From: Bacillus vallismortis
GTDB lineage: Bacteria; Bacillota; Bacilli; Bacillales; Bacillaceae
Direction: 5' to 3'
NCBI RefSeq assembly: GCF_004116955.1
Contig: NZ_CP026362.1
Span: 1,342,501-1,406,500 of the forward strand
Length of the DNA stretch: 64,000 nt
The translations under genes were made by a program, and so were the position numbers. The notes beneath the pieces were generated by a model that was not told where the DNA came from, made no database searches, and saw only the letters and a program-made list of their open reading frames with translations. Of this stretch, positions 8,081 to 19,348 are shown piece after piece. How positions within the stretch are numbered: the first letter of the stretch is position 1; the number at the start of each line of letters is the position of its first letter.

Positions 8081-10915
8081 ATGTTTCAAAATAGTATGAA
8101 ACAACGAATGAATTGGGAAGATTTTTACGGTCCGAACCTCGGCTATGCGCTGGAGCTTTACGATCAGTACACCCAGGATCCGAACAGCATTGACCCGGAT
8201 CTAAAGGAAATGTTCGACGAGCTCGGTGCTCCGCCAAACGATATAAAAGAGGCCTCGGGAACAGAAGAAAAGGGGCGTGTTACAGCCGATCTGATTCAAA
8301 AGATCGCAGCCGCAGTCAGACTTGCAGAAGATATCCGAACCTATGGCCATTTAAACGCTTCCGTCAATCCGCTCAGAAAGGATGGGAAAAAGAGCGAACT
8401 CTTTCCATTATCCGATTACGGGCTAACAGAAGAGGAAATAAAAGCAATACCTGCGTCAGTAATTTGCAAAGACGCTCCTAAAAACATTACGAACGGTTTA
8501 GAAGCCATTCAGTATTTACGAAATACGTATAAAAGAACGATCTCATTTGAATTTGACCACGTGCATGACTTCAAAGAGCGCGAGTGGCTGACAAAGATGA
8601 TTGAATCCGGCGAGCTCTTTCAGAAGAACTCAGCTGAAAAGCTGTCGGCTGTGCTGGAAAGACTGACAGAAGTAGAGGGCTTCGAGCAGTTTTTACACCG
8701 CACATTCGTCGGACAGAAGCGTTTTTCCATTGAGGGTCTGGACGCACTTGTTCCAGTGCTGGATGACATTATTGCACAATCTGTCAAATCCGGTACGACG
8801 AGTGTCAACATCGGGATGGCGCACAGGGGGCGCCTGAATGTCTTGGCGCACGTGCTCGGCAAACCGTACGAAATCATTTTCTCCGAATTCCAGCATGCGC
8901 CGAACAAAGATCTTGTCCCGTCTGAGGGATCAATCGGAATCAGCTACGGATGGACAGGGGATGTCAAATACCATCTCGGGGCGAATCGGGAGCTTCAAGA
9001 CGCTGCAACCAAATCAGCGCGCATTACGTTAGCAAACAACCCGAGCCATTTGGAATTTATCAACCCGATTGTTGAAGGCAGCACAAGAGCGGCACAGGAA
9101 ACGAGAACACAAAGCGGATACCCTGTGCAGGACGAAACGAAATCGCTTGCAATTTTAATTCATGGAGACGCAGCATTCCCTGGGGAAGGAATTGTCGCTG
9201 AAACATTGAATTTAAGTTCTTTAACAGGGTATCAAGTAGGCGGTGCGATTCATATTATCGCCAATAACATGATCGGATTCACAACAGAAAGCGCTGAATC
9301 AAGATCAACAAAATATGCCAGTGATCTGGCGAAGGGCTATGAAATTCCAATTGTCCACGTGAATGCGGATGATCCTGAAGCCTGTCTTTCAGCTGTTAAG
9401 TTTGCGGTAGAATACCGAAAAACATTCAACAAAGACTTTCTGATTGACTTGATCGGGTACAGACGCTACGGACATAACGAAATGGATGAGCCGTCTACCA
9501 CTCAGCCAATGCTGTATGATGCTGTCAGAAAGCATCCGACCGTCAAACACATTTTCGCTGAAAAGCTTGTGAAAGAAGGCGTGCTTGATGAGGAAGTTGT
9601 TGAAAACATCGAAAAATCGGTAACGAAGCGCATTGAGGATGCTTATCAGAAAGTGCCGGCTAAAAAGGAACCGACCGCTACTGAAATTGAACTTCCAGAG
9701 CCTGTTTCAAACGGTTTTCCTGATGTTGACACATCCATTGATTTTGATGTGCTCCGCAAGCTGAATGGCGAATTGGTCAACTGGCCGGAGTCATTTAACG
9801 TTTTCGGCAAGCTTAAGCGCATTTTAGAAAGACGCGCCAAAGCGTTCGATGATGACAGAAAAGTGGAATGGTCTTTGGCAGAATCACTCGCATTTGCATC
9901 TATTTTAAAAGACGGAACACCGATTCGTTTAACAGGACAGGATTCTGAGCGCGGAACGTTCGCCCAAAGAAACCTTGTGCTTCATGACAGTGAGACGGGC
10001 GAAGAATTTGTGCCGCTTCATCACTTAACTGACTGTGAGACATCTTTTGCGGTTCATAACAGCCCGCTGTCTGAAGGATCGGTTCTCGGCTTTGAATATG
10101 GCTATAACGTGCATTCACCAGAAACGCTTGTCATGTGGGAAGCGCAGTATGGAGATTTTGCCAACGCTGCTCAAGTGTATTTTGACCAATTCATTTCTGC
10201 CGGACGCGCAAAATGGGGCCAAAAATCCGGATTAGTCATGCTTCTTCCGCACGGTTACGAGGGCCAGGGGCCCGAGCACTCAAGCGGAAGAATCGAACGG
10301 TTCCTGCAGCTTGCGGCGGAAAACAACTGGACGGTTGCCAACCTGACAAGCGCCGCACAATATTTTCATATTTTAAGAAGACAGGCCAAAATGCTGCTTC
10401 GTGAAGAAATCAGGCCGCTCGTCATTATGACGCCAAAGAGCCTTCTCCGTAATCCGAATACGGTTTCGGAAGTGCAGGAGCTCAGCGAAAGCCGCTTCCA
10501 GCCTGTTTATGAACAGTCCGGACTTTCTCATGACTATGAAAAAGTAACCAGACTTGTATTATCCAGCGGGAAAGTGTCCATAGACATCAGCGACCATTTC
10601 AACAAGTTAGAAGACGGTAAAGAATGGCTTCACATTGCGAGAATTGAACAGCTGTATCCATTCCCGGCAAAAGGAATCAAAGAATTATTTGCAAAACTTC
10701 CGAACCTGAAAGAAATCGTTTGGGTGCAGGAAGAACCGCAGAACATGGGGGCTTGGAGTTATATCAGCCCGTATTTGACAGAAATTGCACCAAAGGGAGT
10801 AGGCGTTCAATATATTGGACGAAGAAGACGATCCAGTCCTGCAGAAGGAGATCCGACAGTTCATAAAAAAGAACAGGAACGTATTGTATCTGATAGCTTG
10901 ACTCGCAAAAACTAA
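8081..10915 (+). CDS. odhA: 2-oxoglutarate dehydrogenase E1 component
   Basis: A 944-aa thiamine-diphosphate-dependent E1 enzyme of the TCA cycle; it decarboxylates 2-oxoglutarate and reductively succinylates the lipoyl group of OdhB. The N-terminal region has the short E1o signature ([20 protein letters not shown]). Conserved blocks include the active-site segment [20 protein letters not shown], the ThDP/Mg region [20 protein letters not shown] with [12 protein letters not shown], the [12 protein letters not shown] motif, and the C-terminal transketolase-like PYR domain ([20 protein letters not shown]). The start ATG follows GGGGGTAATATTC. A long leader of about 200 nt precedes it. It forms an operon with odhB, 15 nt downstream. 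Confidence 0.96.
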   Translation: MFQNSMKQRMNWEDFYGPNLGYALELYDQYTQDPNSIDPDLKEMFDELGAPPNDIKEASGTEEKGRVTADLIQKIAAAVRLAEDIRTYGHLNASVNPLRKDGKKSELFPLSDYGLTEEEIKAIPASVICKDAPKNITNGLEAIQYLRNTYKRTISFEFDHVHDFKEREWLTKMIESGELFQKNSAEKLSAVLERLTEVEGFEQFLHRTFVGQKRFSIEGLDALVPVLDDIIAQSVKSGTTSVNIGMAHRGRLNVLAHVLGKPYEIIFSEFQHAPNKDLVPSEGSIGISYGWTGDVKYHLGANRELQDAATKSARITLANNPSHLEFINPIVEGSTRAAQETRTQSGYPVQDETKSLAILIHGDAAFPGEGIVAETLNLSSLTGYQVGGAIHIIANNMIGFTTESAESRSTKYASDLAKGYEIPIVHVNADDPEACLSAVKFAVEYRKTFNKDFLIDLIGYRRYGHNEMDEPSTTQPMLYDAVRKHPTVKHIFAEKLVKEGVLDEEVVENIEKSVTKRIEDAYQKVPAKKEPTATEIELPEPVSNGFPDVDTSIDFDVLRKLNGELVNWPESFNVFGKLKRILERRAKAFDDDRKVEWSLAESLAFASILKDGTPIRLTGQDSERGTFAQRNLVLHDSETGEEFVPLHHLTDCETSFAVHNSPLSEGSVLGFEYGYNVHSPETLVMWEAQYGDFANAAQVYFDQFISAGRAKWGQKSGLVMLLPHGYEGQGPEHSSGRIERFLQLAAENNWTVANLTSAAQYFHILRRQAKMLLREEIRPLVIMTPKSLLRNPNTVSEVQELSESRFQPVYEQSGLSHDYEKVTRLVLSSGKVSIDISDHFNKLEDGKEWLHIARIEQLYPFPAKGIKELFAKLPNLKEIVWVQEEPQNMGAWSYISPYLTEIAPKGVGVQYIGRRRRSSPAEGDPTVHKKEQERIVSDSLTRKN

Positions 10916-10930
10916 GGGGGAAATGAAAAA

Positions 10931-12184
10931 ATGGCGGAAATTAAGGTACCTGAATTAGCAGAATCAATCTCAGAAGGAACAATAGCCCAATGGTTAAAGC
11001 AGCCTGGTGACTATGTAGAACAGGGTGAATATCTGCTTGAACTAGAAACGGATAAAGTAAATGTTGAATTGACAGCAGAAGAATCGGGCGTACTTCAAGA
11101 GGTATTGAAAGATTCGGGTGATACCGTCCAAGTCGGAGAAATTATCGGTACGATTTCAGAAGGCGCGGGTGAAAGTTCTGCCCCTGCTCCTTCAGAGAAA
11201 GCTGAAAGCAAAAATAGCGAGAAAGAAGAGAAACAAGCTGAACCAGCGGCGCAAGAGGTGAGCGAGGAAGCGCAAACCGAAGCAAAGTCCAGAACAATCG
11301 CTTCTCCTTCAGCCCGTAAACTGGCTAGAGAAAAAGGAATTGACCTGTCTCAGGTTCCAACGGGAGATCCGCTTGGAAGAGTGCGCAAGCAGGATGTCGA
11401 AGCGTACGAAAAACCGGCATCAAAACCGGCTCCTCAGCAAAAACAGCAGCCTCAGGCTCAAAAAGCACAGCAAAGCTTTGACAAACCTGTCGATGTGCAA
11501 AAAATGTCACGCCGCAGACAAACGATTGCAAAACGCCTTGTAGAGGTACAGCAGACATCAGCAATGCTGACTACATTTAATGAAGTAGACATGACGGCTG
11601 TCATGAATCTCAGAAAACGCCGCAAAGATCAATTCTTTGAGCAAAACGAAGTGAAGCTCGGCTTTATGTCTTTCTTCACGAAAGCAGTCGTCGCTGCGCT
11701 GAAAAAATATCCGCTTTTGAATGCGGAAATTCAAGGCGATGAGCTCATCGTTAAGAAATTCTACGATATCGGGATTGCTGTTGCGGCTGATGAAGGCCTT
11801 GTCGTTCCTGTTGTACGGGATGCGGACCGTCTGACATTTGCAGGAATCGAAAAGGAAATCGGCGAGCTTGCGAAAAAAGCAAGAAACAATAAATTAACCC
11901 TTAGTGAGCTTCAGGGCGGTTCCTTCACGATTACAAACGGGGGGACTTTCGGTTCACTGATGTCGACTCCGATTTTAAACAGCCCTCAAGTCGGTATACT
12001 GGGCATGCATAAGATTCAACTGCGCCCTGTCGCAATTGATGAAGAGCGTTTCGAAAACCGTCCGATGATGTATATCGCTTTATCTTATGATCACCGGATT
12101 GTTGACGGTAAAGAAGCGGTTGGTTTCTTAGTGACAATCAAAAATTTACTGGAAGATCCTGAACAGCTTTTATTAGAGGGATAA
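10931..12184 (+). CDS. odhB: dihydrolipoamide succinyltransferase (E2 of 2-oxoglutarate dehydrogenase)
   Basis: A 417-aa E2 core enzyme transferring succinyl groups from lipoamide to CoA. The lipoyl domain is at residues 1-77 with the lipoylated Lys42 in LETDKVNVE. After an Ala/Glu/Lys-rich linker comes the peripheral-subunit-binding domain ([19 protein letters not shown]). A second Pro/Gln-rich linker leads to the catalytic domain, with the C-terminal active-site motif [16 protein letters not shown]. The ATG has an AAGGGGGAAATG ribosome binding site. It is translated with odhA; E3 (PdhD) is supplied from elsewhere in the genome. A strong terminator follows. Confidence 0.96.
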   Translation: MAEIKVPELAESISEGTIAQWLKQPGDYVEQGEYLLELETDKVNVELTAEESGVLQEVLKDSGDTVQVGEIIGTISEGAGESSAPAPSEKAESKNSEKEEKQAEPAAQEVSEEAQTEAKSRTIASPSARKLAREKGIDLSQVPTGDPLGRVRKQDVEAYEKPASKPAPQQKQQPQAQKAQQSFDKPVDVQKMSRRRQTIAKRLVEVQQTSAMLTTFNEVDMTAVMNLRKRRKDQFFEQNEVKLGFMSFFTKAVVAALKKYPLLNAEIQGDELIVKKFYDIGIAVAADEGLVVPVVRDADRLTFAGIEKEIGELAKKARNNKLTLSELQGGSFTITNGGTFGSLMSTPILNSPQVGILGMHKIQLRPVAIDEERFENRPMMYIALSYDHRIVDGKEAVGFLVTIKNLLEDPEQLLLEG

Positions 12185-12193
12185 TTAACAAAG

Positions 12194-12226
12194 GGTACAT
12201 CACGTAAAAAGTGATGTACCTTTTTT
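12194..12226 (+). terminator. terminator of odhAB, possibly shared with yocS
   Basis: A perfect 10-bp stem, GGTACATCAC / GTGATGTACC, is followed by six T residues. It lies between convergent odhB and yocS. The minus-strand T tract is shorter (CCCTTTG), so termination should be strongest for odhAB. Confidence 0.85.
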
Positions 12227-12235
12227 AATGGGAAT

Positions 12236-13198
12236 TTAAAGTGACAGATTGCTGTTAGGTGCAGTTTGTTTCTTTTTCGCTTTCTTTGACCAGTACGTTG
12301 CAAGCATGGAGCCTGAAAGGTTATGCCACACACTGAACATCGCGCTAGGTACGGCAGATAACGGTGCGAAATGAGCCGTGGCAAGTGCGGCCCCAAGTCC
12401 TGAATTTTGCATGCCGACTTCGATTGCAATCGCTTTTTGAGATGGATAATCCAATTTGTAAAGCTTTGCGCAAAGAAATCCAAGCACATAACCGATACCG
12501 TTATGCAGAATGACAACAGAAAAAATGAGCAGCCCAGATTGAAGCAGATGTTCCCGGTTGCCGCTGACGACAGCTGAGACAATCGCAACGATGCCAATGA
12601 CAGAAACAAGCGGAAGGGTATGTATGGCTTTTTCCACTTGTTTTCTGAAAAACATTTTGACGATCACGCCTGCAATGATCGGAAATAACACAGCCTGCAA
12701 GATTGAAATAAATAAAGACCCCGGAGAGACAGGAAGCCATTCCTTGGCAAACACCATAATCAAAATCGGTGTTAAAACGGGCGCCAATAAGGTGGAAATT
12801 GTTGTAACAGCAACAGAAAGAGCTGTATTTCCTTTTGCTAAGAAAGTCATGACATTCGAGGCTGTGCCGCCAGGACAGCAGCCGACAAGAATAACACCCA
12901 CTGCGATTTCTGCTGGAAGGTGCAGCCCAAATGCCAGACCGAAAGCAACAAGCGGCATGATGGTATACTGTAAAATCACCCCAACCATGACATGCCAAGG
13001 TTTTCTGAGGAGCTCTTTGAAATCACCGGCTTGCAGTGTAAGACCCATTCCAAACATGATAATGCCAAGAAGAATCGTAATATAAGAACTAATCCATGTA
13101 AAAAAAGACGGGAAAGAAAACCCCAGCACGGCAAAAACAATGACCCATATACCGAAGGTTTGTCCCGCGAAATGACTTATTTTTCTAATGATGTCCAT
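12236..13198 (-). CDS. yocS: BASS-family sodium-dependent transporter YocS
   Basis: A 320-aa integral membrane protein of the bile acid:Na+ symporter (BASS) family. About nine to ten hydrophobic helices are visible. The family motif GVILVGCCPGGTASNVMTFLAKGN and the later EVGMQNSGLGAALATAHF are typical of the discontinuous substrate/Na+-binding helices. I start at the ATG at 13196-13198, which has AAGGAG 7 nt upstream; an in-frame TTG immediately upstream is possible but too close to the ribosome binding site. The substrate in Bacillus is not established; 2-keto acids or pantoate are possible by analogy with other BASS members. Confidence 0.85.
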   Translation of the reverse strand: MDIIRKISHFAGQTFGIWVIVFAVLGFSFPSFFTWISSYITILLGIIMFGMGLTLQAGDFKELLRKPWHVMVGVILQYTIMPLVAFGLAFGLHLPAEIAVGVILVGCCPGGTASNVMTFLAKGNTALSVAVTTISTLLAPVLTPILIMVFAKEWLPVSPGSLFISILQAVLFPIIAGVIVKMFFRKQVEKAIHTLPLVSVIGIVAIVSAVVSGNREHLLQSGLLIFSVVILHNGIGYVLGFLCAKLYKLDYPSQKAIAIEVGMQNSGLGAALATAHFAPLSAVPSAMFSVWHNLSGSMLATYWSKKAKKKQTAPNSNLSL

Positions 13199-13428
13199 CA
13201 AAACACTCCTTACACATTTATCAAGAACTTCAGCAGAAATTCTCGCAGATTTTAAAGCATCCTCTTATTATAATTAATTTTCTGAATAATTCAATATCAG
13301 CAATTAAATTGTCTTTATATGAATAACAATAAAAATATTATGTAAACTAAAGAAAATGTTCTTGACTATATAGGAGGATATTCTTACAATGAATCTTTAT
13401 AATGGTTTGATAAATTAGGAGTGATAGG

Positions 13429-14766
13429 GTGAAGGAAGCAAATCAATGGTCTTCGAAGCTCGGCTTTATTTTGGCTGCGGCAGGATCAGCTATCGGGCTT
13501 GGTGCGATATGGAAATTTCCATATGTAGCGGGCACCAGCGGTGGAGGCGCATTTTTACTTATTTTTATTTTATTTACGGTTTTAATCGGACTGCCTTTAT
13601 TGTTTGGTGAATTCATCATAGGCAGAAAAACACAGAAAGATGCCGTTCAATCCTATAAAACACTCGCTCCGGGGACGAAGTGGCATTGGATCGGTTATTT
13701 AGGCATGGCGACGTGCTTTATTCTTTTATCTTTCTACAGCGTCGTCGGCGGGTGGATTTTAATTTATATTACAAAAGGTTTTACTGGCGGTTTAACGAAA
13801 ACATCTGGTTTTGATACGATATTTGCTAGTACAATTTCAAATCCTTATTTGGCTGTAGGAGGCCAACTGCTCTTTATGGTGGTGACCATTTTAGTAGTTG
13901 CCAAAGGGGTAAGCAGCGGAATTGAAAAAGCCAGCCAAGTGTTAATGCCGGCGCTTTTTATATTATTTCTCATATTAATGGTGCGTTCTGTCACACTTGA
14001 TGGCGCGATGGAAGGGCTCAAGTTTTTCCTGATGCCCGACATAACAGCAATTGATGCCAATACGATTTTATATGCGATGGGCCAATCCTTTTTCTTATTA
14101 AGTGTCGGCGTATCTGTCATGGTAACGTATAGCTCTTATTTAGAAAAACAGGAAAATCTTGTGCAGTCTGCTGTATCCGTAACGGTATTGAACATGCTTG
14201 TTGCTGTCATGGCCGGAATTGCGATTTTTCCAGCTGTATTTTCATTCGGCCTCAAACCAGACCAAGGGCCTGTGCTGTTATTTAACGTGCTGCCGACTGT
14301 GTTTAATCAAATGCCGTTTGGAATTATCTTTTTATTAGCATTTTTAATTTTATTTTTATTTGCGGCACTCACATCCGCTTTTTCAATGCTGGAAATTCTG
14401 GTCGCAGTGCTTTCTAAAGGCGATGTCAATAAGAGAAAACGATTCGCTTGGGTAGGCGGAATTGCTATTTTTATTGTCGGTGTGCCGTCTGCACTATCAT
14501 ACGGTGTCTTAAGTGACGTTACTATTTTTCACTTGTCTATTTTTGATGCGGCCGACTATCTTGTCAGCAATATCTTAATGCCGTTAGGCGCGTTATTGAT
14601 TTCTATATTTGTTCCTTTAAAAATACCGAAACAGGATTTGTTTGACGAGCTAAAAAGCGGGTCCAATTTGAAACGAAAGTGGTTTGCGGTTTGGCTCCTG
14701 CTCATTCGTTATCTATCTCCTGTTGCCATTATCATCGTATTTTTGCATGTGATCGGCATTTTTTAA
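13429..14766 (+). CDS. yocR: NSS-family sodium:neurotransmitter-type symporter YocR
   Basis: A 445-aa member of the neurotransmitter:sodium symporter family (LeuT-like). The N-terminal helix 1 shows [36 protein letters not shown], the Na+/substrate-binding signature of NSS proteins. About eleven hydrophobic helices follow, as in bacterial 11-helix NSS proteins. The start is a GTG at 13429 preceded by AGGAGTGATAGG. It probably imports an amino acid with sodium; the substrate is not known to me. It diverges from yocS and ends at a strong terminator. Confidence 0.87.
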   Translation: MKEANQWSSKLGFILAAAGSAIGLGAIWKFPYVAGTSGGGAFLLIFILFTVLIGLPLLFGEFIIGRKTQKDAVQSYKTLAPGTKWHWIGYLGMATCFILLSFYSVVGGWILIYITKGFTGGLTKTSGFDTIFASTISNPYLAVGGQLLFMVVTILVVAKGVSSGIEKASQVLMPALFILFLILMVRSVTLDGAMEGLKFFLMPDITAIDANTILYAMGQSFFLLSVGVSVMVTYSSYLEKQENLVQSAVSVTVLNMLVAVMAGIAIFPAVFSFGLKPDQGPVLLFNVLPTVFNQMPFGIIFLLAFLILFLFAALTSAFSMLEILVAVLSKGDVNKRKRFAWVGGIAIFIVGVPSALSYGVLSDVTIFHLSIFDAADYLVSNILMPLGALLISIFVPLKIPKQDLFDELKSGSNLKRKWFAVWLLLIRYLSPVAIIIVFLHVIGIF

Positions 14767-14772
14767 AACATG

Positions 14773-14800
14773 AGGCCCCCGGAAAAGGGGGCTTTTTTTA
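14773..14800 (+). terminator. terminator of yocR, probably shared with sodF
   Basis: GCCCCC / GGGGGC stem with the 6-nt loop GGAAAA followed by seven or more T residues. It sits between convergent yocR and sodF. Confidence 0.85.
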
Positions 14801-15643
14801 ATAGAGTTTCCAAACGACTTCTTTTGCCTGCTGGAACCGTTTTTCTGGCTCGCGCCAATCCACGACATTCCACCAGTGATCGACATAGCTCGCCCGGTCA
14901 TTTTTATATTGCAAATAATACGCGTGTTCCCATACGTCAAGCGCTAAAAGAGGGATCACATCCCATTGGCTGAAGAGCTGGTGCTTTTCTGCGGCTAAAA
15001 TCTCCAGCCGTCCCGACCGAGGCGCCCAGACCAGAATGGCCCAGCCGACACCCTCCACTTTTTTAGCGGCCTGAGTAAAATGTTCTTTAAAAGCGGAATA
15101 GCTTCCAAATGAAAGATCAATCATTTGGAACAATGCCCCGGTAGGACGCCGTTTTCCGTTTGGATGCATCGAAAACCAGAAAATGCTGTGCAAATAATGG
15201 CCTGCTCCATGGAATGCAAGCTCTCTTTCCCAATGAGTGATCAAGTCATAATTCTTTGATGCTCTTGCTTTTTTAAGCTCTGTTTCTGCTTTATTCAGGC
15301 CGTCAACATAGCTTTGGTGATGCTTCGTATGGTGAAGGACCATAATGTCGCGTGAAATATAAGGTTCTAAAGCGGAATATTTGTACGGAAGCTTCGGCAG
15401 CACATGTTTTCCTATAGGGACGTACGCGCGTCTTTCACTTGTATCCTCTGATTCTGTAATATCCCGATAAAGGGCAGCGGCCTGCTTATACCAATCATCT
15501 TCTGTTGTTTGGTCATCTTCCAATGCTGCAATCATCTTGTCAATTTGATCTTCAAACTGATCAAGCTGTCCTCGCTTTTGAATCTGGTCCTTCAAGGCTT
15601 CACACCAATTGAACATTTCTGTTTGATAAGATTCACGTTTCAT
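14798..15643 (-). CDS. sodF: iron superoxide dismutase with an N-terminal extension
   Basis: A 281-aa Fe/Mn-family superoxide dismutase. The first 80 residues are a helical extension absent from the usual 200-aa enzymes. The metal ligands are visible: His in LHHTKHHQSYV, His in GHYLHSIFWFSM, and Asp/His in the signature DVWEHAYYLQY. The ATG at 15641-15643 follows AAAGGAGACAGCAA. It overlaps the end of sqhC by 11 bp, so the two are translationally coupled. Its pairing with the sporulenol synthase gene matches the 168 operon. Role: removal of superoxide; the meaning of the link to terpenoid synthesis in spores is unclear. Confidence 0.93.
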   Translation of the reverse strand: MKRESYQTEMFNWCEALKDQIQKRGQLDQFEDQIDKMIAALEDDQTTEDDWYKQAAALYRDITESEDTSERRAYVPIGKHVLPKLPYKYSALEPYISRDIMVLHHTKHHQSYVDGLNKAETELKKARASKNYDLITHWERELAFHGAGHYLHSIFWFSMHPNGKRRPTGALFQMIDLSFGSYSAFKEHFTQAAKKVEGVGWAILVWAPRSGRLEILAAEKHQLFSQWDVIPLLALDVWEHAYYLQYKNDRASYVDHWWNVVDWREPEKRFQQAKEVVWKLY

Positions 15644-17531
15644 TTGCTGTCTCCTTTTTAATAGAATTCAAATATCTCCCGACAGCCTGCAAAGAGAATA
15701 CATATGGATAACTGTGATAGCGGATATAAAATTGCTTTGGCAATCCGATCCCTGTTGGATAAGCCAGACTATCGGCGCCATGAGAACTGCTGTCAGTAAG
15801 GTAATGCATACCTTTCACAACAGAGGGGTGTTCGGGATTTTCGTATGTGAGCAAAGCGTCTAAAGCCCAGGCCGTCTGTACAATTGTTCCTCTATTAAGC
15901 GGAACGTACGTTTTGACTTCGGCGCTTTTGCATGATTCTCCCCAGCTGCCATCATCTAGCTGAATGGATTTGAGCCAGCGAAGGCTCTTTTGTATTGCAG
16001 GGTGCTTCCGGTCAACCCCGCAGGCATGCAGCCCCGTAAGAGCAGCCCATGTGCCGTAAATATAGCAAACCCCCCATCTCCCGTACCATGACCCATTTTG
16101 TTCTTGATGTTCGAAAAGCCAGTTCACTGCGCGCTGAATAAGTTGATGTTTTTCTGTGAATCCGGCTTTCTTGCCTAAAAAGTGCAGCACACGTCCGGTA
16201 AGGTCGGCGGTTGAAGGGTCAACTGCCGCGTCCTCGGCGGATTCAAGCGGGAGAAGGCGTATCAGAGGATGGTTCACATTTTTCTCAAAAGCTGAAAATC
16301 CGCCGTCATTGTTTTGCATCGATAATAGCCAAGATACTCCTCGCCCCCAAGCTGAAGGAGAATAACTGCGGGGGATCGCTTTTAATGCCGCAGCCGTATC
16401 GTCACAGTCAGGGTTGTTTGTATTGATGTTTGAAAATCCCCACCCGCCAGGGGCTGAACCTGAATTTTTGACAGACCAATCTGCTATTTTCGTATGCTGG
16501 CGTTTCAGCAAAAAGGCAGCTGCTTTTGCAATAGAGCCGTCAGTTTCAGTCACGCCGTTTTTTTGAAGGGCATAGCTGATCAGTGCCGTATCCCAAACAG
16601 TGGAAGTGGAGTTTTCCAGATAAGGAATCCCGCTGCACTGTGTCACTAACGATTTGATGCCTTTCAATGCCTTTCTTATGGCAGGCGAGTGCCGCGACAC
16701 ACCAAGTGACAGAAGGCTGTAAACCATAAATATGGTTGCGCTCGCGTAGCTGTATAATGTTCCGTCTTTTTCAATCCGGTCCAGCATATATGTTTTAGCT
16801 GTCTGTAAGCCCAACTGCTGAAAAGCAAATGGTGCATGAAAAATGTGTTTCCAATGTGACAAAATAGATGTGAGATCTCTTTCTTCAGAAGCATCAGATC
16901 GAAGCCAAGTGAAAGGGTTTTTTGTCATGTGCGGATCGAGATGGCGCAGGGATGGAATGTTGCGGTTTTTAAGGACAAATCGCTGATTGAGTGTTACAGC
17001 CATAGGAGCGAAATGAATGCGGGCATAGGTGCTGAATTGATAAAAATGAACCGGTAATGTTGGCGGGAGCGCCATGAGCGATAATGGTAAATACAATACA
17101 GGCCAAGGGTAGAGCCCGTTTGCGGCAAGCATCCATTTTGTCATAAAATGAACATGCCTCAAACCGCCATGTGAGATGATAAATTGTTCTGCCTTCTTCA
17201 TAAGCGGGTCAGATCTAAGAAAACACCCTGAAGCCAGCATCCCGACATATCCTTGTACGGTAGCCGTTATATGTCCGCTCGATTCATCGGGATAATTGAT
17301 GAATGTGCCATCGGGCTGCTGTTTTTGACGAATGCCGGCCGCAAGCGCTGATATCAGTTCTTTTTCATTCTCGCCTTCATCGAGTGAGGTGAGGAGCAAA
17401 ATAAAAAATGAATTTGTCATGATTGGTCCTTCAAAACAAAATGTCCACGAACCGTCAGCATTTTGCCGGTCTTTTAACTCTAAAACGGTTTTCTTTTGAA
17501 AACGCCTGACATTCTCCTGAAGTGTGCCCAT
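15633..17531 (-). CDS. sqhC: sporulenol synthase (squalene-hopene cyclase family)
   Basis: A 632-aa class II triterpene cyclase that converts tetraprenyl-beta-curcumene into sporulenol, a sesquarterpene of spores. The protonating DxDD motif is present as PDCDDTAA, and several QW repeats are visible (QNADGSWTF, QNNDGGFSAF, QEQNGSWYGRWG, QLDDGSWGE). I start at the ATG at 17529-17531, which has AAGGAG 9 nt upstream and gives exactly the 168 length; an upstream in-frame ATG overlaps that ribosome binding site. Many substitutions are evident relative to the 168 protein I remember, which argues for a related but distinct taxon. First gene of the sqhC-sodF operon. Confidence 0.94.
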   Translation of the reverse strand: MGTLQENVRRFQKKTVLELKDRQNADGSWTFCFEGPIMTNSFFILLLTSLDEGENEKELISALAAGIRQKQQPDGTFINYPDESSGHITATVQGYVGMLASGCFLRSDPLMKKAEQFIISHGGLRHVHFMTKWMLAANGLYPWPVLYLPLSLMALPPTLPVHFYQFSTYARIHFAPMAVTLNQRFVLKNRNIPSLRHLDPHMTKNPFTWLRSDASEERDLTSILSHWKHIFHAPFAFQQLGLQTAKTYMLDRIEKDGTLYSYASATIFMVYSLLSLGVSRHSPAIRKALKGIKSLVTQCSGIPYLENSTSTVWDTALISYALQKNGVTETDGSIAKAAAFLLKRQHTKIADWSVKNSGSAPGGWGFSNINTNNPDCDDTAAALKAIPRSYSPSAWGRGVSWLLSMQNNDGGFSAFEKNVNHPLIRLLPLESAEDAAVDPSTADLTGRVLHFLGKKAGFTEKHQLIQRAVNWLFEHQEQNGSWYGRWGVCYIYGTWAALTGLHACGVDRKHPAIQKSLRWLKSIQLDDGSWGESCKSAEVKTYVPLNRGTIVQTAWALDALLTYENPEHPSVVKGMHYLTDSSSHGADSLAYPTGIGLPKQFYIRYHSYPYVFSLQAVGRYLNSIKKETANET

Positions 17532-17590
17532 CACGCTCAACTCCTTCAGAAGCATATATATTCAGCGTTTCTAGCCGTCATTACAGAAAG

Positions 17591-17621
17591 AAAAAAACTG
17601 CTGGCTGGCAGCAGTTTTTTT
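17591..17621 (-). terminator. terminator of dhaS
   Basis: A nearly perfect palindrome: AAAAAAACTGCTG pairs with CAGCAGTTTTTTT around GCTGG. It is symmetrical, but its position directly downstream of dhaS on the minus strand makes it that gene's terminator. Confidence 0.85.
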
Positions 17622-17631
17622 GACATGCATG

Positions 17632-19119
17632 TTAGTCTTCGAGATGAATCCAGACACTTTTGACTTCTGTGTAGTTATCCAAGGCATATGAACCCATTTC
17701 ACGTCCGAGCCCTGACTGTTTATAACCGCCAAATGGAGACGCCGCGTCAAACACATTATAGCAGTTCACCCAGACGGTTCCCGCTTGAAGGCGGTCCGCT
17801 ATATAGTGGGCATGCTTGACGTTCTCAGTCCACAATCCAGCCGCAAGTCCATATTCTGAATGATTTGCTCGCTCAATGACTTCATCGACTGTATCATACG
17901 GAATCGCAGTCAGCACCGGCCCGAAAATCTCTTCTTTTGCGATGGTCATCTCGTCTTCAACATTCGCAAACACTGTCGGTGCGACAAAATACCCTTCTTC
18001 AAAAGGGCAGCTTCCGCCAGTCACTGCTTTTGCCCCTTCGTCTTTGCCTTTTTGAATGTAGGAAAGAACGCGTTCGTGCTGTTCCTTGCTTACGAGAGGC
18101 CCGATTTGTGTATCCTTATGAAGTCCAGCTCCTTGGCGGAGTGATTCAGCATAGGATGCCATCTCATCAACAACTTGATCATATTGGTCTTTATGAATGA
18201 AAACGCGCGAACCCGCACAGCAGACTTGGCCCTGGTTAAACATCACACCATTTAAAGCGCCTGGGATTGCTTTTTTCAAATTCGCATCAGGCAAAAGAAT
18301 ATTAGGTGATTTTCCGCCCAGCTCCAATGTAACCCGCTTAATGCTTTTCGCAGCGGTCGACATGATTTTCTTTCCGATTTCAGTGGAACCGGTAAAGGCA
18401 ATTTTATCAACCGCTTCATGGTTCGTCAGCGCTTCTCCCGCATCCTCACCGAATCCCGGAATAATATTGATGACACCGTCAGGGAAGCCGGCTTCGTCAA
18501 TTAACTCTGCCAAGTAAAGAGCTGAAAGCGGTGTCTGTTCAGCCGGTTTGAGCACGATTGTACAGCCTGTTGCAAGAGCCGCACCCATTTTCCACATCGC
18601 CATCAGAAGCGGGAAATTCCATGGAATGATCTGGCCGACGACGCCGACAGGCTCATGGCGCGTATAATTAAAATAGGCGCCGGAAACCGGAATCGTCTGT
18701 CCAGTTATTTTTGTACACCAGCCGGCGTAATAGCGCATATGTTCAATAGCGAGCGGAATATCTCCATTCGTCGTTTCATTTATCGGTTTTCCGTTATCAA
18801 GCGTTTCAAGCTGAGCAAGTTCTGTTTTATGCTCTTCCATTAAGTCTGCCAGCTTATACATCAGTCTGCTTCTCGAAGCTGAAGACATGGTTCTCCATTC
18901 ACCTTGGTCAAAGGCTTTGCGGGCAGCTTTAACCGCTTTGTCGACATCCGCAGCCTGGGCTTCATAAAGCGTTATCAAGGTTTCGCCGGTCGCCGGATTG
19001 GGAGTGTCAAAGGTTGCCCCTGAGTCACTCGGAACAAACTTTCCATCAATGTACAGCTTCTTGGTTCCCTGTAAAAATGTCTCCAGCCTTTTCGTCACTT
19101 GCATCGTTAAAGAACTCAT
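17632..19119 (-). CDS. dhaS: aldehyde dehydrogenase DhaS
   Basis: A 495-aa NAD(P)-dependent aldehyde dehydrogenase. The Rossmann-domain segment IPWNFPLLMAMWKMG and the catalytic motifs LELGGKSP (general-base Glu) and NQGQVCCAGSRVF (nucleophilic Cys) are intact. The C-terminal PFGGYKQSGLGRE is typical of ALDH1/2-like enzymes. I use the ATG at 19117-19119, preceded by GGAGGTTTGTTACGG, giving the 168 length. A longer reading starting at 19245 has no ribosome binding site. In 168 DhaS is thought to oxidise aldehydes such as 3-hydroxypropionaldehyde; the physiological substrate is uncertain. Confidence 0.93.
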   Translation of the reverse strand: MSSLTMQVTKRLETFLQGTKKLYIDGKFVPSDSGATFDTPNPATGETLITLYEAQAADVDKAVKAARKAFDQGEWRTMSSASRSRLMYKLADLMEEHKTELAQLETLDNGKPINETTNGDIPLAIEHMRYYAGWCTKITGQTIPVSGAYFNYTRHEPVGVVGQIIPWNFPLLMAMWKMGAALATGCTIVLKPAEQTPLSALYLAELIDEAGFPDGVINIIPGFGEDAGEALTNHEAVDKIAFTGSTEIGKKIMSTAAKSIKRVTLELGGKSPNILLPDANLKKAIPGALNGVMFNQGQVCCAGSRVFIHKDQYDQVVDEMASYAESLRQGAGLHKDTQIGPLVSKEQHERVLSYIQKGKDEGAKAVTGGSCPFEEGYFVAPTVFANVEDEMTIAKEEIFGPVLTAIPYDTVDEVIERANHSEYGLAAGLWTENVKHAHYIADRLQAGTVWVNCYNVFDAASPFGGYKQSGLGREMGSYALDNYTEVKSVWIHLED

Positions 19120-19348
19120 CCGTAACAAACCTCCAGTCATTTTTATGGTCTGTTTTGAGATTCTTGGTGATAGTACATTGATTCTTTGATTCAATAGCAG
19201 AAAGAAACGATGACATTTGCTGTAAGAGTAAGCGTATACAAACATTTTATAATAGAAAACAAGCCAAAATCAATGAATAACCGATATTGCAATTTACAAA
19301 AGAAAAAAGCTACAATAAGCTTATAGATATGAAAAGGAGATTTCATTT

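Noticed and set aside
12501..13085. Open frames on both strands overlapping yocS
   Set aside because: yocS has the ribosome binding site, membrane helices and family motifs; the others are shadows.
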